Assembly (NCBI RefSeq): GCF_032118995.1
Contig: NC_092651.1
Location: forward strand, 19,266,349-19,330,348
DNA from: Asterias amurensis
Taxonomy: Eukaryota > Echinodermata > Asteroidea > Forcipulatida > Asteriidae
Length of the DNA stretch: 64,000 nucleotides
Direction of reading: 5' to 3'
Each line of letters starts with the position of its first letter. The first letter of the stretch is position 1. The translations under genes and the position numbers were made by a program. Below are positions 13,599 to 37,530 of this stretch, one piece after another. The notes beneath the pieces are model-generated. The model was not told the DNA's origin. It worked only from the letters and a program-made list of their open reading frames with translations, and made no database searches.

Positions 13599-13604
13599 TT
13601 TATT
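13599..13604 (-). promoter_or_regulatory. Candidate SMU1 polyadenylation signal
   Basis: TTTATT on the plus strand gives AATAAA on the minus strand. It is the first exact hexamer I see downstream of the SMU1 stop at 14133, giving a 3' UTR of about 530 nt. The true cleavage site cannot be seen from sequence alone. Confidence 0.5.
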
Positions 13605-14132
13605 TTACACTATGTAAAAAATTACAATGTACAGAAAAAACAAACACAGAAGATTTAACAAAAATGTCTTCCACTGTCCCAGGCCATTCTTGCAATAACC
13701 ATTGGCAGGGGGTTGAACATTAAAAACATTTAAGAATTTTTTTTAAAAAGAAATACTTTGGGTGTGAGTAATCATTCAAATAAATCAAGGACAAACAAAA
13801 AATTGTGTTTTTTTTTAAAAGAAGATTTGGGGTTGAGTTATTTTCAGACTGACTACAAAGCCAACATGGTACCTCATGCCACGCCCCCAAGACACAGAAA
13901 TTCCCCCACTGTTTCAAACTCACAAACCCAGCTCATCATAGTTGCCACTGTCAAAGATGAAACCAAAACCAACCAGAATACATTCTGACAAACAAAATAG
14001 TTGCACAAAATGTTTACACTTAAAAAAAATACAAAACAGCCAAAGTTTAAGAATTGAATGGATTGAAACTCCTCGATTACACCCCCTTACTCCTCCACTT
14101 GTTGAGGTTTGATTCACTTCACCTATACTACC

Positions 14133-25998
<11,866 letters not shown>

Positions 25999-26077
25999 TT
26001 TGGGAAGGGAAAAAGTAAAACAAAATCCAGCACTAAATGCTAAATCGCAAGCAGAAAACGATCACACGGTGCATTTG

Positions 26078-27251
26078 CAATGGCGCCACCAAGAGTTCAG
26101 ATTTGGCATTTATTTTTGCAAAGATCCACGTTTTGTTGTCTTTTCGAAACGGCGCACGAGCTCCCAGTTACCGAGCTTCCATTTATTGTCAAAGCCTCAA
26201 AGATCCTTAATTTTGTCCAAAGGAAAAATCTATGTGTTTTCGAAACGGCAAACTGGAAAAACCGAGCTTCAGAAGTTCCTCCGGTGTCAGATGCAATTGT
26301 GTCCGCCATGCAATACTGTTTTGCATACGCAATCGTGTCCGAGGCTATGCAAAAACCGGTCCGGTGGACATGTGTACATGCATGTCTATGTGCGCACAAG
26401 CCTGCAATTCACGTATTATTTTTATAATTGCAGCGAATACCCAAACGGCCGAACATTTCCCAATACATTCATGACATGCACTTAGCTTGTAAAAAAAAAT
26501 GGCGAATGTGTTCCGTCGACCAAGGGCGTTTAATTTACTGCAAGGACGGTTTTGCACGGGGCGGACACAACTGCATACTATGCAAATGAGTCCGGGCGGA
26601 CACAATTGCATTATGCAGCAGCGTCCGGGCGGACACGCTTGCATATGCAAAACCGTCCGGCGGACATTATTGCATATGCAATACTATGCATTAATGTCCT
26701 CCGGATTGCATTTAGAGGACATAATTGCATGCGACACCGGGCCTGAAAACCTGCGTTTCACAAAGATTCTTGTTTTGTCCAAGAAATCTGGGAATAATTT
26801 CGAAACGGCTGGAATTACCTAGCCTGAACGTCTAACGTCATTCTTCGAGGCTTGTTGCGGATAAAGGGGCCCAGTCTAGGAATTACCAAGCTTCCAATTG
26901 TTTTCTGAGCCTGAAAACCCGAATTTCGCATTAGTCATTCTTTGTTTTTGCAACAAAGGAAAAACCTATGTATTTATGACGAAACGGCGCACTTGAATCA
27001 GAAGCCCCTTGTTTTCAAGGCCTCAAAACCTGACTTCGAAACTCTCTGTCAGCCTTTTGGGTTTGCCTCCCACCAAAATACATCGGGACTTCCTAACTCC
27101 ATGTTAACTTCATTCTCCACTGATCTTCAACATAGACCGACATCTACGGGCCTACACAGTTCTTAGTGCTGGTCTTGAGTCTTGAGTAGTTTAATCCCTA
27201 AACAGCTCACGTAGGAAGCTAAACTGGGATGGTGCGTTGGTGGCGCCATTG
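26078..27251. mobile_element. Repeat block with 15-bp inverted ends, upstream of SMU1
   Basis: CAATGGCGCCACCAA at 26078-26092 and its exact reverse complement at 27237-27251 bracket the block, which starts only 80 bp upstream of the SMU1 start codon. Inside, a degenerate direct repeat recurs three or four times, with landmarks TTCGAAACGGC, ACCGAGCTTCC, CCTCAAAACC and TTTTGTCCAAAGGAAAAA. A further element (26281-26740) sits within it. Whether this is one transposon or an upstream repeat cluster is not settled; the shared 15-mer contains an 8-bp palindrome, which weakens it as proof. Confidence 0.45.
26281..26740. mobile_element. Element of alternating palindromes with inverted ends
   Basis: The ends CCGGTGTCAGATGCAATT and AATTGCATGCGACACCGG are imperfect inverted repeats. 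The right part is a tandem array of two alternating palindromes, GTCCGGGCGGACA and TTGCATATGCAA, with unit starts at 26590, 26623, 26655 and 26696 (period 32-41 bp). The left part holds scattered single motifs in both orientations. No coding potential is evident. I do not recognise the family. Confidence 0.7.
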
Positions 27252-27558
27252 GTCGACGAGAATAAATAATTAAAAGGAAACAAAAATGTTGTGCACTAAA
27301 GAGCCTTGATGGTTTCACCAGAAAGATAACAAAGCAATACATACAATTAAATAGATGTTAAATTTGCATAAGGGATAAAGAATATATATTTTGTTTTACC
27401 CATATACCCCGATATACTCATCTACATGTGATTTTTCCCCACAGAATTCGGGTATACCCGAATTCTGTGGGGAAAAATCACAGGCAACTCTGGTAGGATA
27501 AAAATACATTTGTCAGTGCAACCGCAACTTTATTAATCACGACTCCTTGTGGTGTTGA

Positions 27559-27582
27559 CCCACCCCACCCCACCCCACCCCG
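27559..27582. repeat. (CCCCA)n microsatellite
   Basis: About five tandem CCCCA units in otherwise unremarkable sequence. Confidence 0.9.
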
Positions 27583-27840
27583 TATCCGTAAAATGTGACT
27601 TGGTTTTAATTTTTTGGGTTTATGAGACCCAATGTGTAATTAATCAAAATTGTAATGAGACACATGGGATTATTTTGTTGCGTTGATATAAAGTTTGGTT
27701 GAATGATTTGTTTGACCAATAGAGGGCGCCGTTGTACTTTAACGGTAGTCGCACTGATGCAATTTGCAAGGATGTAAAAAGGCATAACTTTGGGGAAGTG
27801 TTTTAACTTATACAGAATTAATCTCATCTCCATTGCTGTC

Positions 27841-28075
27841 TTAAAGGCAGTGGACACTATTGGTAATTACTCAAAATGATTATTAGCGTAAAACCTTTCT
27901 TGGTGACGAGTAATGGGGAGAAGTTGATGGTATAAAACATTGTGAGAAATGGCTCCCTCTGAAGTTCCATAGTTTTCGAGAAAGAAGTATTTTTCCACGA
28001 CATCAAGTTTAGAACTTGAGGTCTTGAAATCAACTATCTAAACGCACACAACTTCGTGTGACAAGGGTATTTTTT
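27841..28075 (+). mobile_element. Truncated TTAA MITE, GGCAGTGG family
   Basis: Begins TTAAAGGCAGTGGACACT and follows the family through GAGTAATGGGGAGAAG to TTCGTGTGACAAGGGT, then stops. The right third of the element is missing, so no second TTAA end is present. Confidence 0.8.
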
Positions 28076-28654
28076 AGTCAGATACGAATCCCGGATGTTG
28101 TTGAACCATGACATTATTTTAAAATGTTCACAAAAAATATGTCACCATCTCCCAATAACTGCACCCTCCGCCAGCCCCCTCCCCCTCCCTCTAAAAAAGG
28201 GGGAGGTAACAAAGACAATGTAACAGGAGATTTCATTCTTCAAAATGCTTTTGTTCCCCGATACGTCGAATTGAGTAGAAATTTCGTCAGTTAAAGTGCA
28301 GTAGTGCCATCTTTTGATTGATTTCAAGCCCATGTTAATTAATTTACGGTGGAGTGACAGTGGCACCAATTTAATTCCCGTACTGAAGTTCCACATTTTT
28401 TAAACAATATAATTATTGTTGACCCTCTTGCATAATGTTCATGCTATCAAGTAGTACCCTGACCGATTTGTTTGTTTGTTTCTTTCTGTTTTATTTATTT
28501 CCTCTTTCTTTCTTTGTTTTAAGAACCTATAAGCATAACTTTCAGTAACAACAGAACTGGGATGAGGGCACAGCCCTCCAGAGCTGCTTAGAAAAAAATT
28601 GCTAAATAAATTTATGATATTCAAACTACGAGACATGGTATGATGCCTCGGCGT

Positions 28655-29192
28655 GCTGCCAAATTCTTTTCGTTCAAATTTGTTTTATGCTTAGCAAACT
28701 TTTGGTCTTAAGCAGCTCTGTTAAAGGTTGTCTACTTGACAATTTCAAACAAACCTCGGAAACTTTGAGGTATATTGAAAAATACATTTTCAGTGACAAC
28801 TTTGATTTCAACTGACACCAAGGGTGTACTTTTGGTAGCATTTGGGTACTTTTTGTAACGCAAAACACAATGTCCAAAGATTTACATTAAACTTACACCG
28901 TTTGAAGACAATGACAGTAGAAAGCTGCCAAATTCTTTTCGTTCAAATTTGTTTTATGCTTAGCAAACTTTTGGTCTTAAGCAGCTCTGTTATAGGTTGT
29001 CTACTTGACAATTTCAAACAAACCTCGGAAACTTTGAGGTATATTGAAAAATACATTTTCAGTGACAACTTTGATTTCAACTGACACCAAGGGTGTACTT
29101 TTGGTAGCATTTGGGTACTTTTTGTAACGCAAAACACGATGTCCAAAGATTTACATTAAACTTACACCGTTTGAAGACAATGACAGTAGAAA
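28655..29192. repeat. Recent 269-bp tandem duplication
   Basis: Two head-to-tail units (28655-28923 and 28924-29192) differ at only about two positions by eye. The unit starts in sequence related to the AGCAGCTCT arm of the GGGCCCAATTTC family and ends in the GGGTACTTTTT foldback family, joining at the shared GCTGCC/AAAGC boundary. Each unit gives the same 67-codon open frame on the minus strand, with no recognisable domain. Confidence 0.95.
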
Positions 29193-29349
29193 GCTTATCT
29201 TAAAATATTATAAGCCGATGTGGTTTTTGAGAAATTTATAAAACAATGTCACGAAAAAAAAAAGGTTTTAGAAGACGAAAATTATTTTCTTGACTAACTT
29301 GTTTTACTCATTTCTCAGAAACATATACAGCACCTCAGCAAGTAATATT

Positions 29350-29728
29350 TTAAAGATGCTATGTCAGATATTTTGCCCGATTTGACCCAAATTTTTTTAA
29401 TTCAAACTTCAATAGGTATTTTGATGGGGGGTCGAGAAAGTTACAAGCTTTCAATTGAGCCATTGCTCGAACAAGTCCGCCAATTATTAGTAGCAGTGAA
29501 AAAAAGTGCTCAAAATTAGTTTTTGTCGGGATCCCGACAATTATATCACGTGACCAATTCTTATGTAATTATAAGAAACGTTTCAAATTTTTGTCATGGT
29601 TCCTGACCATTGAAAGTAAAAGTTCAACTGTTTTTCGTTAGAGCGGATGATATTCTTTGAAATACCATTCACTCAAAAAAATTAATTTTTTAATGTTTGG
29701 GGCCAAAAATTTGACATAGCATCTTTAA
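29350..29728. mobile_element. TTAA MITE, AGATGCTATGTC family, nested
   Basis: TTAA at both ends with termini TTAAAGATGCTATGTCAG and TTTGACATAGCATCTTTAA. The interior has a GTCGGGATCCCGAC palindrome and TTGGTCACGTGA-like sequence. It splits a copy of the GGGTACTTTTT foldback element: the left flank ends CACCTCAGCAAGTAATA and the right flank resumes GGGAAGCTTTCT, which are contiguous at about 25720. A second family member is at 37935-38307. Confidence 0.88.
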
Positions 29729-29803
29729 GGGAAGCTTTCTATCATCATTATTTTCAAACTGCGGAGTGTGATGTTTCGTGTCCCACAAAAAGTACCCATA
29801 CCC

Positions 29804-30137
29804 TTAATAGGCACTAAACACGTTTGGTAAATGTCAAAGACCAGAATTCTCACTTGGTTTATCCCATAAAATAACAAGCATGCGAATTGAAGTTGCAAGA
29901 AATTGATGAAAGACAAAAACACCCTTGATGTACAAAATAGTGTGCTTTCAGATAGGAATTAAAGGCTTCTGGCCAGAAGTCTTTTATTATTAATTTAGTG
30001 AGAAACTACCTCTTTATCTGAGGAGTCATTTCTCACAATGTTTTATACTATCAACAGCTCTCCATTGCTCGTTACCAAGTAAGGTTTTATGCTAATATAT
30101 ATTTTGAGTAATTACCAAACGTGTACAGTGACTTTAA
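29804..30137. mobile_element. Divergent TTAA element related to the GGCAGTGG family
   Basis: Runs from TTAATAGGCACTAAACACG to ACAGTGACTTTAA, with family landmarks CATAAAATAACAAGC and CCATTGCTCGTTACCAAG in reverse orientation. Its left TTAA is at the same time the right TTAA of the preceding foldback element, so two elements abut and share one target site. Confidence 0.7.
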
Positions 30138-30862
30138 CAAAGGTATACTTATTAAATTCTATTACAAAACAAAACAATAATCAACAATGTAAATGATTCA
30201 ATAACTATACCAAAAATAACTTCATTTTTATTGATAACTTGTGGTAATTAACATACACTTACAACAAGGAAAATTAGAGTTTTCTCTTTATTTTAAACGG
30301 AAGCTGGAGCACAAGCTACGGATTGGTAAAGGCCCCAGGGTGCATCACAACAAACTGCAGAGAGAAATGCATGCACGGAGCCTTATTGTAAACCAACATT
30401 GTTTTCTGTAACTCACACCAAAACAAATCAAGAAGGTCATGACTTTTATGGTTTGGTGAAAATGGTCCAATATTTTGCCCCGAGATGTTGAATTTCAACC
30501 TGGAGTACTTGGGGGTACCTGGCCCTTTAAAATGGCCATATCTTGCTAAAAGGTGTAAGGTCATTAATTTTCACAAGAGGGGTCTGGCCATTTAAGTCGT
30601 TCATTTTGTCATGTATTTTTGATTAGCCTATAGCTCAAAAAGCCAAGATAACCTACTAAATATTCGTTAGAAAATATTGCTTAAGTTGTCAGGAAACATA
30701 TTTGGCTTGTTTTCAAGAGGCTGAGAAAATTTAAGATATTGTATTGCTTAACGAATGTGTGCTAAACAACAATAAGCAGGACACCTGTCACAGATGCATG
30801 TACAATGGTGTTTTAGCTGGTAACGTTTTTCTGGTAAGCATACATTTTTGTTGTGCTTAGCT

Positions 30863-31064
30863 ACACTATAAAAACTGTGTTTAGATTTTAAATACATTTC
30901 TTACCATACACTTTGTACCCACATGACATAGCCTAAAACATGTCTAGTGAACCCTACAGACAATATGAGTAGGTGTCAAAATGATAAACATTTGTTTATC
31001 ATTTAAACATGTGTTAAACTTGTGTACAGCATGTGTTTTAAACTCTAAACACAGTTTTTACAGT
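30863..31064. mobile_element. Nested MITE, CACTGTAAAAAC type
   Basis: Inverted ends AAAAACTGTGTTTAGA and TCTAAACACAGTTTTTACAG. It is inserted in a decayed GGGCCCAATTTC-family copy whose arms are visible at about 30740-30862 and 31065-31096 (AAAGCAGCTCTATGAAATTG). The middle contains a perfect AAATGATAAACATTTGTTTATCATTT-like fold at 30980-31005. Confidence 0.7.
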
Positions 31065-31229
31065 AGTTTTTGTGCCATAAAGCAGCTCTATGAAATTGGT
31101 CCCTGGTTCTGATTGTCTCTATTAAAGAAGGGCGCCACCATGGTTGCTTGTAGAATGTTTGTGTTGGATGAATCCTCTTGGTTAGAACAAGATCTCGACT
31201 TGAAGCAGTCCGCCAAGCTCGTATCACCT

Positions 31230-31472
31230 GAGCCTAATTTCATAGAGCTGCTAAGCACAAAAATTTGCTCAGCATGAAATGTTTGCCATGATAAAAACAG
31301 GATTACTAACCAAATTTCCTAGAGATTTTCAGGACAAGCAAACAACAGCTGAATACCAGTTACAAGCAATATGCAACAAATGGAAATTTGGTTGGTAATC
31401 CTGTCTTTATCAAGGAAGAAATTTCATAGTAACCAAATATTTGTGCTTAGCAGCTCTATGAAATTGGGCCCT
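31230..31472. mobile_element. Palindromic MITE, GGGCCCAATTTCATAGAGC family
   Basis: Full-length copy with ATTTCATAGAGCTGCTAAGC at the left and AGCAGCTCTATGAAATTGGG at the right, and the paired CAGGATTACTAACCAAATTT and AAATTTGGTTGGTAATCCTG segments inside. Non-coding. Confidence 0.85.
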
Positions 31473-32937
31473 GATCCTCATTGCAGCAAGAATATCCCAT
31501 CATCTTTATCTTGTATCTTCGTCATCACCATCCTCTTCCAGAACTGCAAATTTAAAAAATAATTATCTTCAAAAATTGTACACTTAACTGCTTTACTACC
31601 AAATTTTTGATGAGCAGTGTTTAGAGAAAGGACTACCTTTGAGGACTCCTTGGTTTGGATAATTTTTGATCCAAAAACATTTGAACCCGAGAAACGATTC
31701 ATGCATGAATGTTTTCTCTTTTTTACATCAGTTAAAGGTGAGCACTCACACTATTGGCCAGATGTTTTATATCAATTATGGTTTTCAGCAAAGAGAGATT
31801 TTTGTGCCGATTGAATAGTGGGGCAGAGGGGATATATTTGCTATAGGGTCATCACAGACTTGGTGTTTGAAAAAGTATAGGTAGAAAACAACAAGCATTT
31901 GCAGCCATTTTGTAAAAAATTAAATTGCTTTTTAAATCTTTTTAAATTATTTGTTTCAAAGGGCAAATCAGCGATGTATCGATAGCCAAAATCTTTTCAT
32001 TATGACATACTTTGACTGTGTGCCAATTTTAATGCCATTTTCAAATTAAGGCAGAATCCCATCACCTGGATAACTGCCATAGTGAGTAGTAACTTTAAAA
32101 CTTCAGTGTTTCAATTTGTTTTTACTTTCTTATCACCTCCTGCAATGTATATAATCATACCTGTTCCAGTCCATTGCTCTGACTTGTGATGAGACCAATC
32201 AGAATGCTGATTCGATGATTCTTGAGTTCACTGAAGCACTTTGCAAGCAGGTTGAGACGTCGTCACAATAGACCACCAGAACTGCTCAACTGTTGGATGT
32301 GAAGAAAAAACAACATTTTTTATAAGCTAGTTGTTCTGGAAACTGACTGTTTCAGAATCGATAGTATTTTGAACTCAATTCTTTCTTTGTTGCTCACAAT
32401 GTGCTGTACTGCCGGATTTTAAAAGATTTTTGATTCTTTTTGCATTTTTCTTTTGCACTTTTTAAAACTTTTTGCTTCACTGTAAAAATTAAGATTTACT
32501 CGTTTAAAGTTTGAGTTTTAAGATATTTTGACAACTTATGAACATTAGTTTCGGTTTGTGATGCTTTCATGAAACTAATAGAGTTTAAAATGTCAAAATT
32601 GTTATGCCAAAAAGGTGTATCCATTTACACAGCTGTTTGCAAGGAGATTGGGAACTAAGAGAATGAGGAAGGTAACTTTTGTTTAAATCAAGATAAAGGA
32701 TTACCTGACCTTTATGACACTTATATACTTGACCTTTCTGCTATGATTGCACCTGATTATCATGTCTCCTCTTTCGAACCTGCTTCCAAGAAGCCCATGT
32801 TCGACAATGTTAACCTCCTCATGATACCGTTTTCATGCTTACCTAAAAGGGATGACAACAAGTTGCAAATGGTTAACAAAAACAGGCAAGAAAACTTGGT
32901 TTAAACCCTGTTGAAGAAACAGGTAAAGAAAGGATAG

Positions 32938-33010
32938 AAACGGTTGTTAAGGAGGAAAACGGTTGTTAAGGAGTGAAACGGTTGTTAAGGAGGGAAACGG
33001 TTGTTACTGC
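32938..33010. repeat. 19-bp minisatellite, four units
   Basis: AAACGGTTGTTAAGGAGGR repeats with starts at 32938, 32957, 32976 and 32995, then decays. The period is not a multiple of three, so it does not encode a protein repeat. Confidence 0.9.
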
Positions 33011-36000
33011 TGTGGAAGGAATCGTTAAGGCTGTTGGAAAATCAAAATTGTTATCAGTCTGTGGGGAAAGAAATTTTGTTAAAATCTTGAAGGCTGTTTG
33101 TACCTTCACATCCATCCTTACATCACCTAACTCAGGTGACCTTTATACTTACACATACTTACTCTCACTGCAACTGCACTTGACTTTGCTGATGTCGCAT
33201 CGTACAGCTTCTCAGTTCAGTGACAGTCAATGACGAACAATTAATGCTTAGTCTTGGCTCAAGGCATACTTTTTGAAACTCATTCGAAATTTTCATCTTA
33301 ATTTTTTTTTCTTCAGAGAGATGTAAATCAAAAGTCAGAAAGGGGTAGCAAAACATCACTCTGTTCCTTGAAACCAAGACTAAGCAATACAATACCTGAA
33401 CTTCACGATCTGATGACTCAAGCCTGTTGAAAAGGAAGGGTTAATCCTATGTCCTGGGCCTACACTACTACATTCTAGACCTGCTAACTTACCATATACT
33501 TACAATACATTGGGATCTTCAAGGTTGCTCCTTCTGTATCATCAAGGCTTCTGCATCATTGCATTGTTGACTACTTTACCCTCTGGAAAGACAGCATCTT
33601 TTTTCTCTTCTGCTTTCTTTTTTTATGCGCATCCGCAGCGAATTATGAATGGCTAACAGCTTGCTTCCGCAGCGCTCAGCATAGAGAACTTTCTGGTGTG
33701 TCTGCCCCCCCCACGCCCCTTTTAGACAATTACTGCCTTGGTTCAACTGGTGGTATTTTGGGTGAGATATTGATTAACTTTTATGAATGTAACAAATGAG
33801 TTACATTTGTGTTAAAGTTTTTGCAAATTGACACATGTAGGCGCATTTTTACTCTGGTCGATTAAATTTTAATTTAGACTAAACCAAATTCATGGATGTA
33901 TGGAGCTTAATTATTGGGAACATAAATTGATTTATTTAGCTTTACTAAATTGGAATCAATTTAATATTCCCAAATTAATAAACTTAGAAACTGACTGCTA
34001 ATTTGATATTATAAATTTCAGTTATTTATTGTCACTACTATTTGTATTGTTACTTTCTCTTCTTTACTGTCAATAGAGTTACAAAACTTTATGTTTGCTT
34101 TAACTACAATTGGGATGGTTGAGAAGTCATTGGGGATGAGGTCTATATAAAAATGGCGTGAGTTCCTCAGAAAAATGGTTTGAGTTCCTTATGTTTGGAA
34201 TAAATAATTTGTATTTCATATATGGATAAAGAGTAATTATGTAAAATCAAGGTTTCCCTGGTTGAATTTTTTGGGGATATGAAACTAATTTGCTTTAAAA
34301 AATATTATTTGCTAGTTTACAGTTACTGTTGCATAATAATCATGGTTTTTTTATTGTGTACTATTCACATGACAACTTTTAAACTTAAACATGTCAATGT
34401 AGAGCTTCAGCTTCCAACTTTCCAGGAAAAATATCCAGGTGAAATGAGAACAGAATCTAACAAAGAGGCATCACTGGCCACGACCAACATGCCACACAAA
34501 AGAACCCAAGAGAATCATTGTTCCAAGTCACCAAGAAACAAAACAAGTAGACAACATCAACAAGTTCAGTGGAGCATCTTGCAGAGAATCATGGGGAGGG
34601 AAACGGGTTAGAACTTCTCTTACCATTAGATGTCCCCAAGATCTTGTCCTACCTTTGTAGAACTCCACATCGTCAGAAAAACCAATACCACACACTCCAA
34701 AGAAACCTTCAACTTCACTGACAGCCAGAATCTTCTTTACAACACACAATCCATAGAAACCTTCAAGTTCATCCAGCAAGAGTCGCTGAAAAGATCTGAA
34801 AAACACAACAAAAAGCCAAGATTAAATTTCCTGTCATAAAACAAAACAAGGTAAAAGTTTTATCTTCAGCTACTCACTTCACTGTTCACAGAAAACTTTT
34901 TTTCCCGTTTAAAGGCAATGAAAATGTTCAACTTTGTGTCAAATTACTTCCCAAGTAAGCTGTGGCAATAGCCCCTTTACTTGCATTTGAGTTGTTCTTT
35001 ATAAGAGCCGTTTGCTCTTTGCTGAAACTGAATGGTTGAACATTCTTCTTCTGCTGGTTGTTCCGAAATTGAATGGTCTTTGTGACTCAATGAAATTGAA
35101 TGATCTAATTTGACCAGTGAATGATAAACTTGACATTCCACCAAGTGCAATTGAATTGCTTTTAGCTGTTGAATGCTGTGGGATTTCCCCAATAGAATGA
35201 CTGAAATGGTCGTGCCAATAAAGCCCCTATACAAAATGTAACCCTGACATTACAAGACGTTTGAAATGTTGCAGAGTGCCGTTTGTGCAGCTTGTTGTGA
35301 CAGAGCATGGACATGCTACACACGTGGTTGCCGGTTATAGACAGCTGTGATGGGGCTGTGGTTTAGGGAAAAATACTCTAGCATAAAAGCCTTTTACTGA
35401 TTGGACATTTTTGTCTTACAGGTGACCGTAATCCTTCTTTTGTTCCTTCTCGCAAGTCCCTCAAAGGTATTTGGAATTACATAAGACTATATAGCAAGAC
35501 AATTTTGCATATGAAACGAGGAGTTAAAACCAACGAAATTAAACTAAACCGGCTCCTCTGAATGGCATCTGTAGCCAACAGTAATGGGAAAACCCACTTT
35601 TTGCACTTCTTAATTTATTTTCTTTGCTAAGGATCTGTTAATCCTAGATATCAAACTTGTATTACAAAAAAATAAAAATGGAGGCATAAATGTTTTTGGT
35701 TTCGGGGGGATTTTTTGAGGGATTTGTACAGTTTGTCACAGCGCTGACAGGCTGAACGAATTAGTGTAAATTCGATACTTGCAACCACTATTTTACTAAT
35801 ATTTACAAAAAGGGATATCATATCGAATGCAAAAGTGGTGGCGTGATACGGAAAGTTCTCCGTGGCGGGCACTGTACAAAACTATACGGTAAAGAAGTGC
35901 AACGCAAATCTGTAATTTCGGCAATTTTCGTGTTTTCCTACAGGCGTACAGTCAATCCTTCGCCTCTATTAAACACAGCCTAGCAGTATTCAATGCGTAC

Positions 36001-36099
36001 TACTGTCTACTGAATAGTCTTTAGGCAATATGAATAATGTTATTTTTGGCAACATTTCACTGGTCTGAATTCATTAGCTTCCCTACCTTTTAGCCCGTT

Positions 36100-36320
36100 C
36101 ATATCAGCGGTACAGCGTGTTGGCTCGTCTTCCCCGCCAGGCTGGGCGTCGCACAAGCCCCCCTCTGCACCGCGCCCGGGCTGGGTTCGTCCTCGTTGCT
36201 GGTGTGGCCAAAGGTCCCGTCTTCCTTATCAAAAAGGAACTTAAGAGTTCAAGCAATTACGCTCGCAAGCAACCGAAAGCTCAGCAGACAAATATTAAGT
36301 CTGGTCTATCATAGTTCTCG
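36100..36320. other. CpG-rich patch near the duplication boundary
   Basis: An unusually GC-rich, CpG-rich patch (GCGTCGCACAAGCC, CACCGCGCCCGGGCTGGG) about 2.8 kb upstream of WDR61. It recurs in copy B at 54395-54560. Long open frames exist on both strands, but the copies differ by indels that are not multiples of three, so a conserved coding exon is unlikely. It may be a promoter or untranslated exon, or part of a repeat; I cannot decide. Confidence 0.4.
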
Positions 36321-37530
36321 GTGGCGGCAAACTCAACATCGCAAATAAATAATAAATTGTTCAGTGAGATTGTTCCCTGCCATGTGAAGTCCAGTCCGCT
36401 CGACCCTCGTGTAAAACTCTGGAGCACATGTTTCCATCACGGGACGTACAGTAACGCCCACTACTGCATGCTGTCGTTGAAAAGGGGCGTTGCTTTTAGG
36501 CGCCAAACATAGCCATCTCTCAACACGTCAAAGTGAATTGCACCTTGTGAGATTTTGGCCTGAAGAATGTAAAAAAAATCTGCATACGGGACAAAGGCGA
36601 CACGTAATGGTGTTTCTATGCTTTGACTGTTCTACAAAAGATTGTCCTATAAATCAGCAAAAGCCTGAATCACTCGCAAGAGCATGGTAAAGACCGTGGG
36701 TTCGAATTCCAACGAAGAGATAATGTCTGTCGATTTAAGTCTAACAGGGAAAGCACTGTGCTTAGTTAGGGGGAAATATCATCTTGAAGCAAAACAAACA
36801 TGTATCTATTTAATAATGACATTCAGCCAAAGCTGTTTTTATTGTTTTTACTGTATGCCATTTGGGGATCTAATAAAGAGTAATTATTGAATTTAATTAA
36901 ACTGACGTGAATTGAACCCTTTGTGTGCATTTTGCACAAAGTTTTGCTTGTACATAGTTTAATATGCTATCCATTTTAATTAATTGTTATAAACGTTATC
37001 TTGAAAGCTAATTGAGTTTTTAATTGATAGAAAGGGCAATCCTGAGCACATTAATTTTGTACAAAACTCAAAAAGCCATTTTGAAGTAATACTATAGCAC
37101 TTTGATGATGGCACTGGGTAAATTTGTCTATACACCGAACCAAACAATGCACTTCGAAAATGTCAACCATATCTCAAAAATACTAAAATAATGGTATTTG
37201 CAACCACATGTTTCAACATACAGTGGGCCTACTGCTGCTGTCGTTGTAAGACTGCATCACTTTTTTCTACTACGCAAAACACCTCAATCGCGTATACACA
37301 AAGAGAATTGCACCTTGAGAGATGTTGGCCCGAAGAATGTTAAAAATCTGCATATACGGGACAAAGGCGACACGTAATGGTGTTTCTATTCTTTGACTGT
37401 TCTACAAAAGATTTTCTTTTAAATCAGCAAAAAAGTAAAACCACAAGAGCTGTATCGCAGAGGCCGCGGGTTCGAATGCCAACCAAGTGACCCTGTCGAT
37501 TTAAGTCAAAGAACCCGGGAAATGCACTGA

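Noticed and set aside
32185-32245. C/D-box snoRNA-like sequence (GTGATGA, CTGA, GATGATT, CTGA in order)
   Set aside because: The boxes are in the right order but C to D is only about 50 nt and there is no flanking terminal stem. Too weak to call.
32973-33233. 86-codon frame across the 19-bp minisatellite
   Set aside because: The repeat period is not a multiple of three and the frame has no recognisable features.
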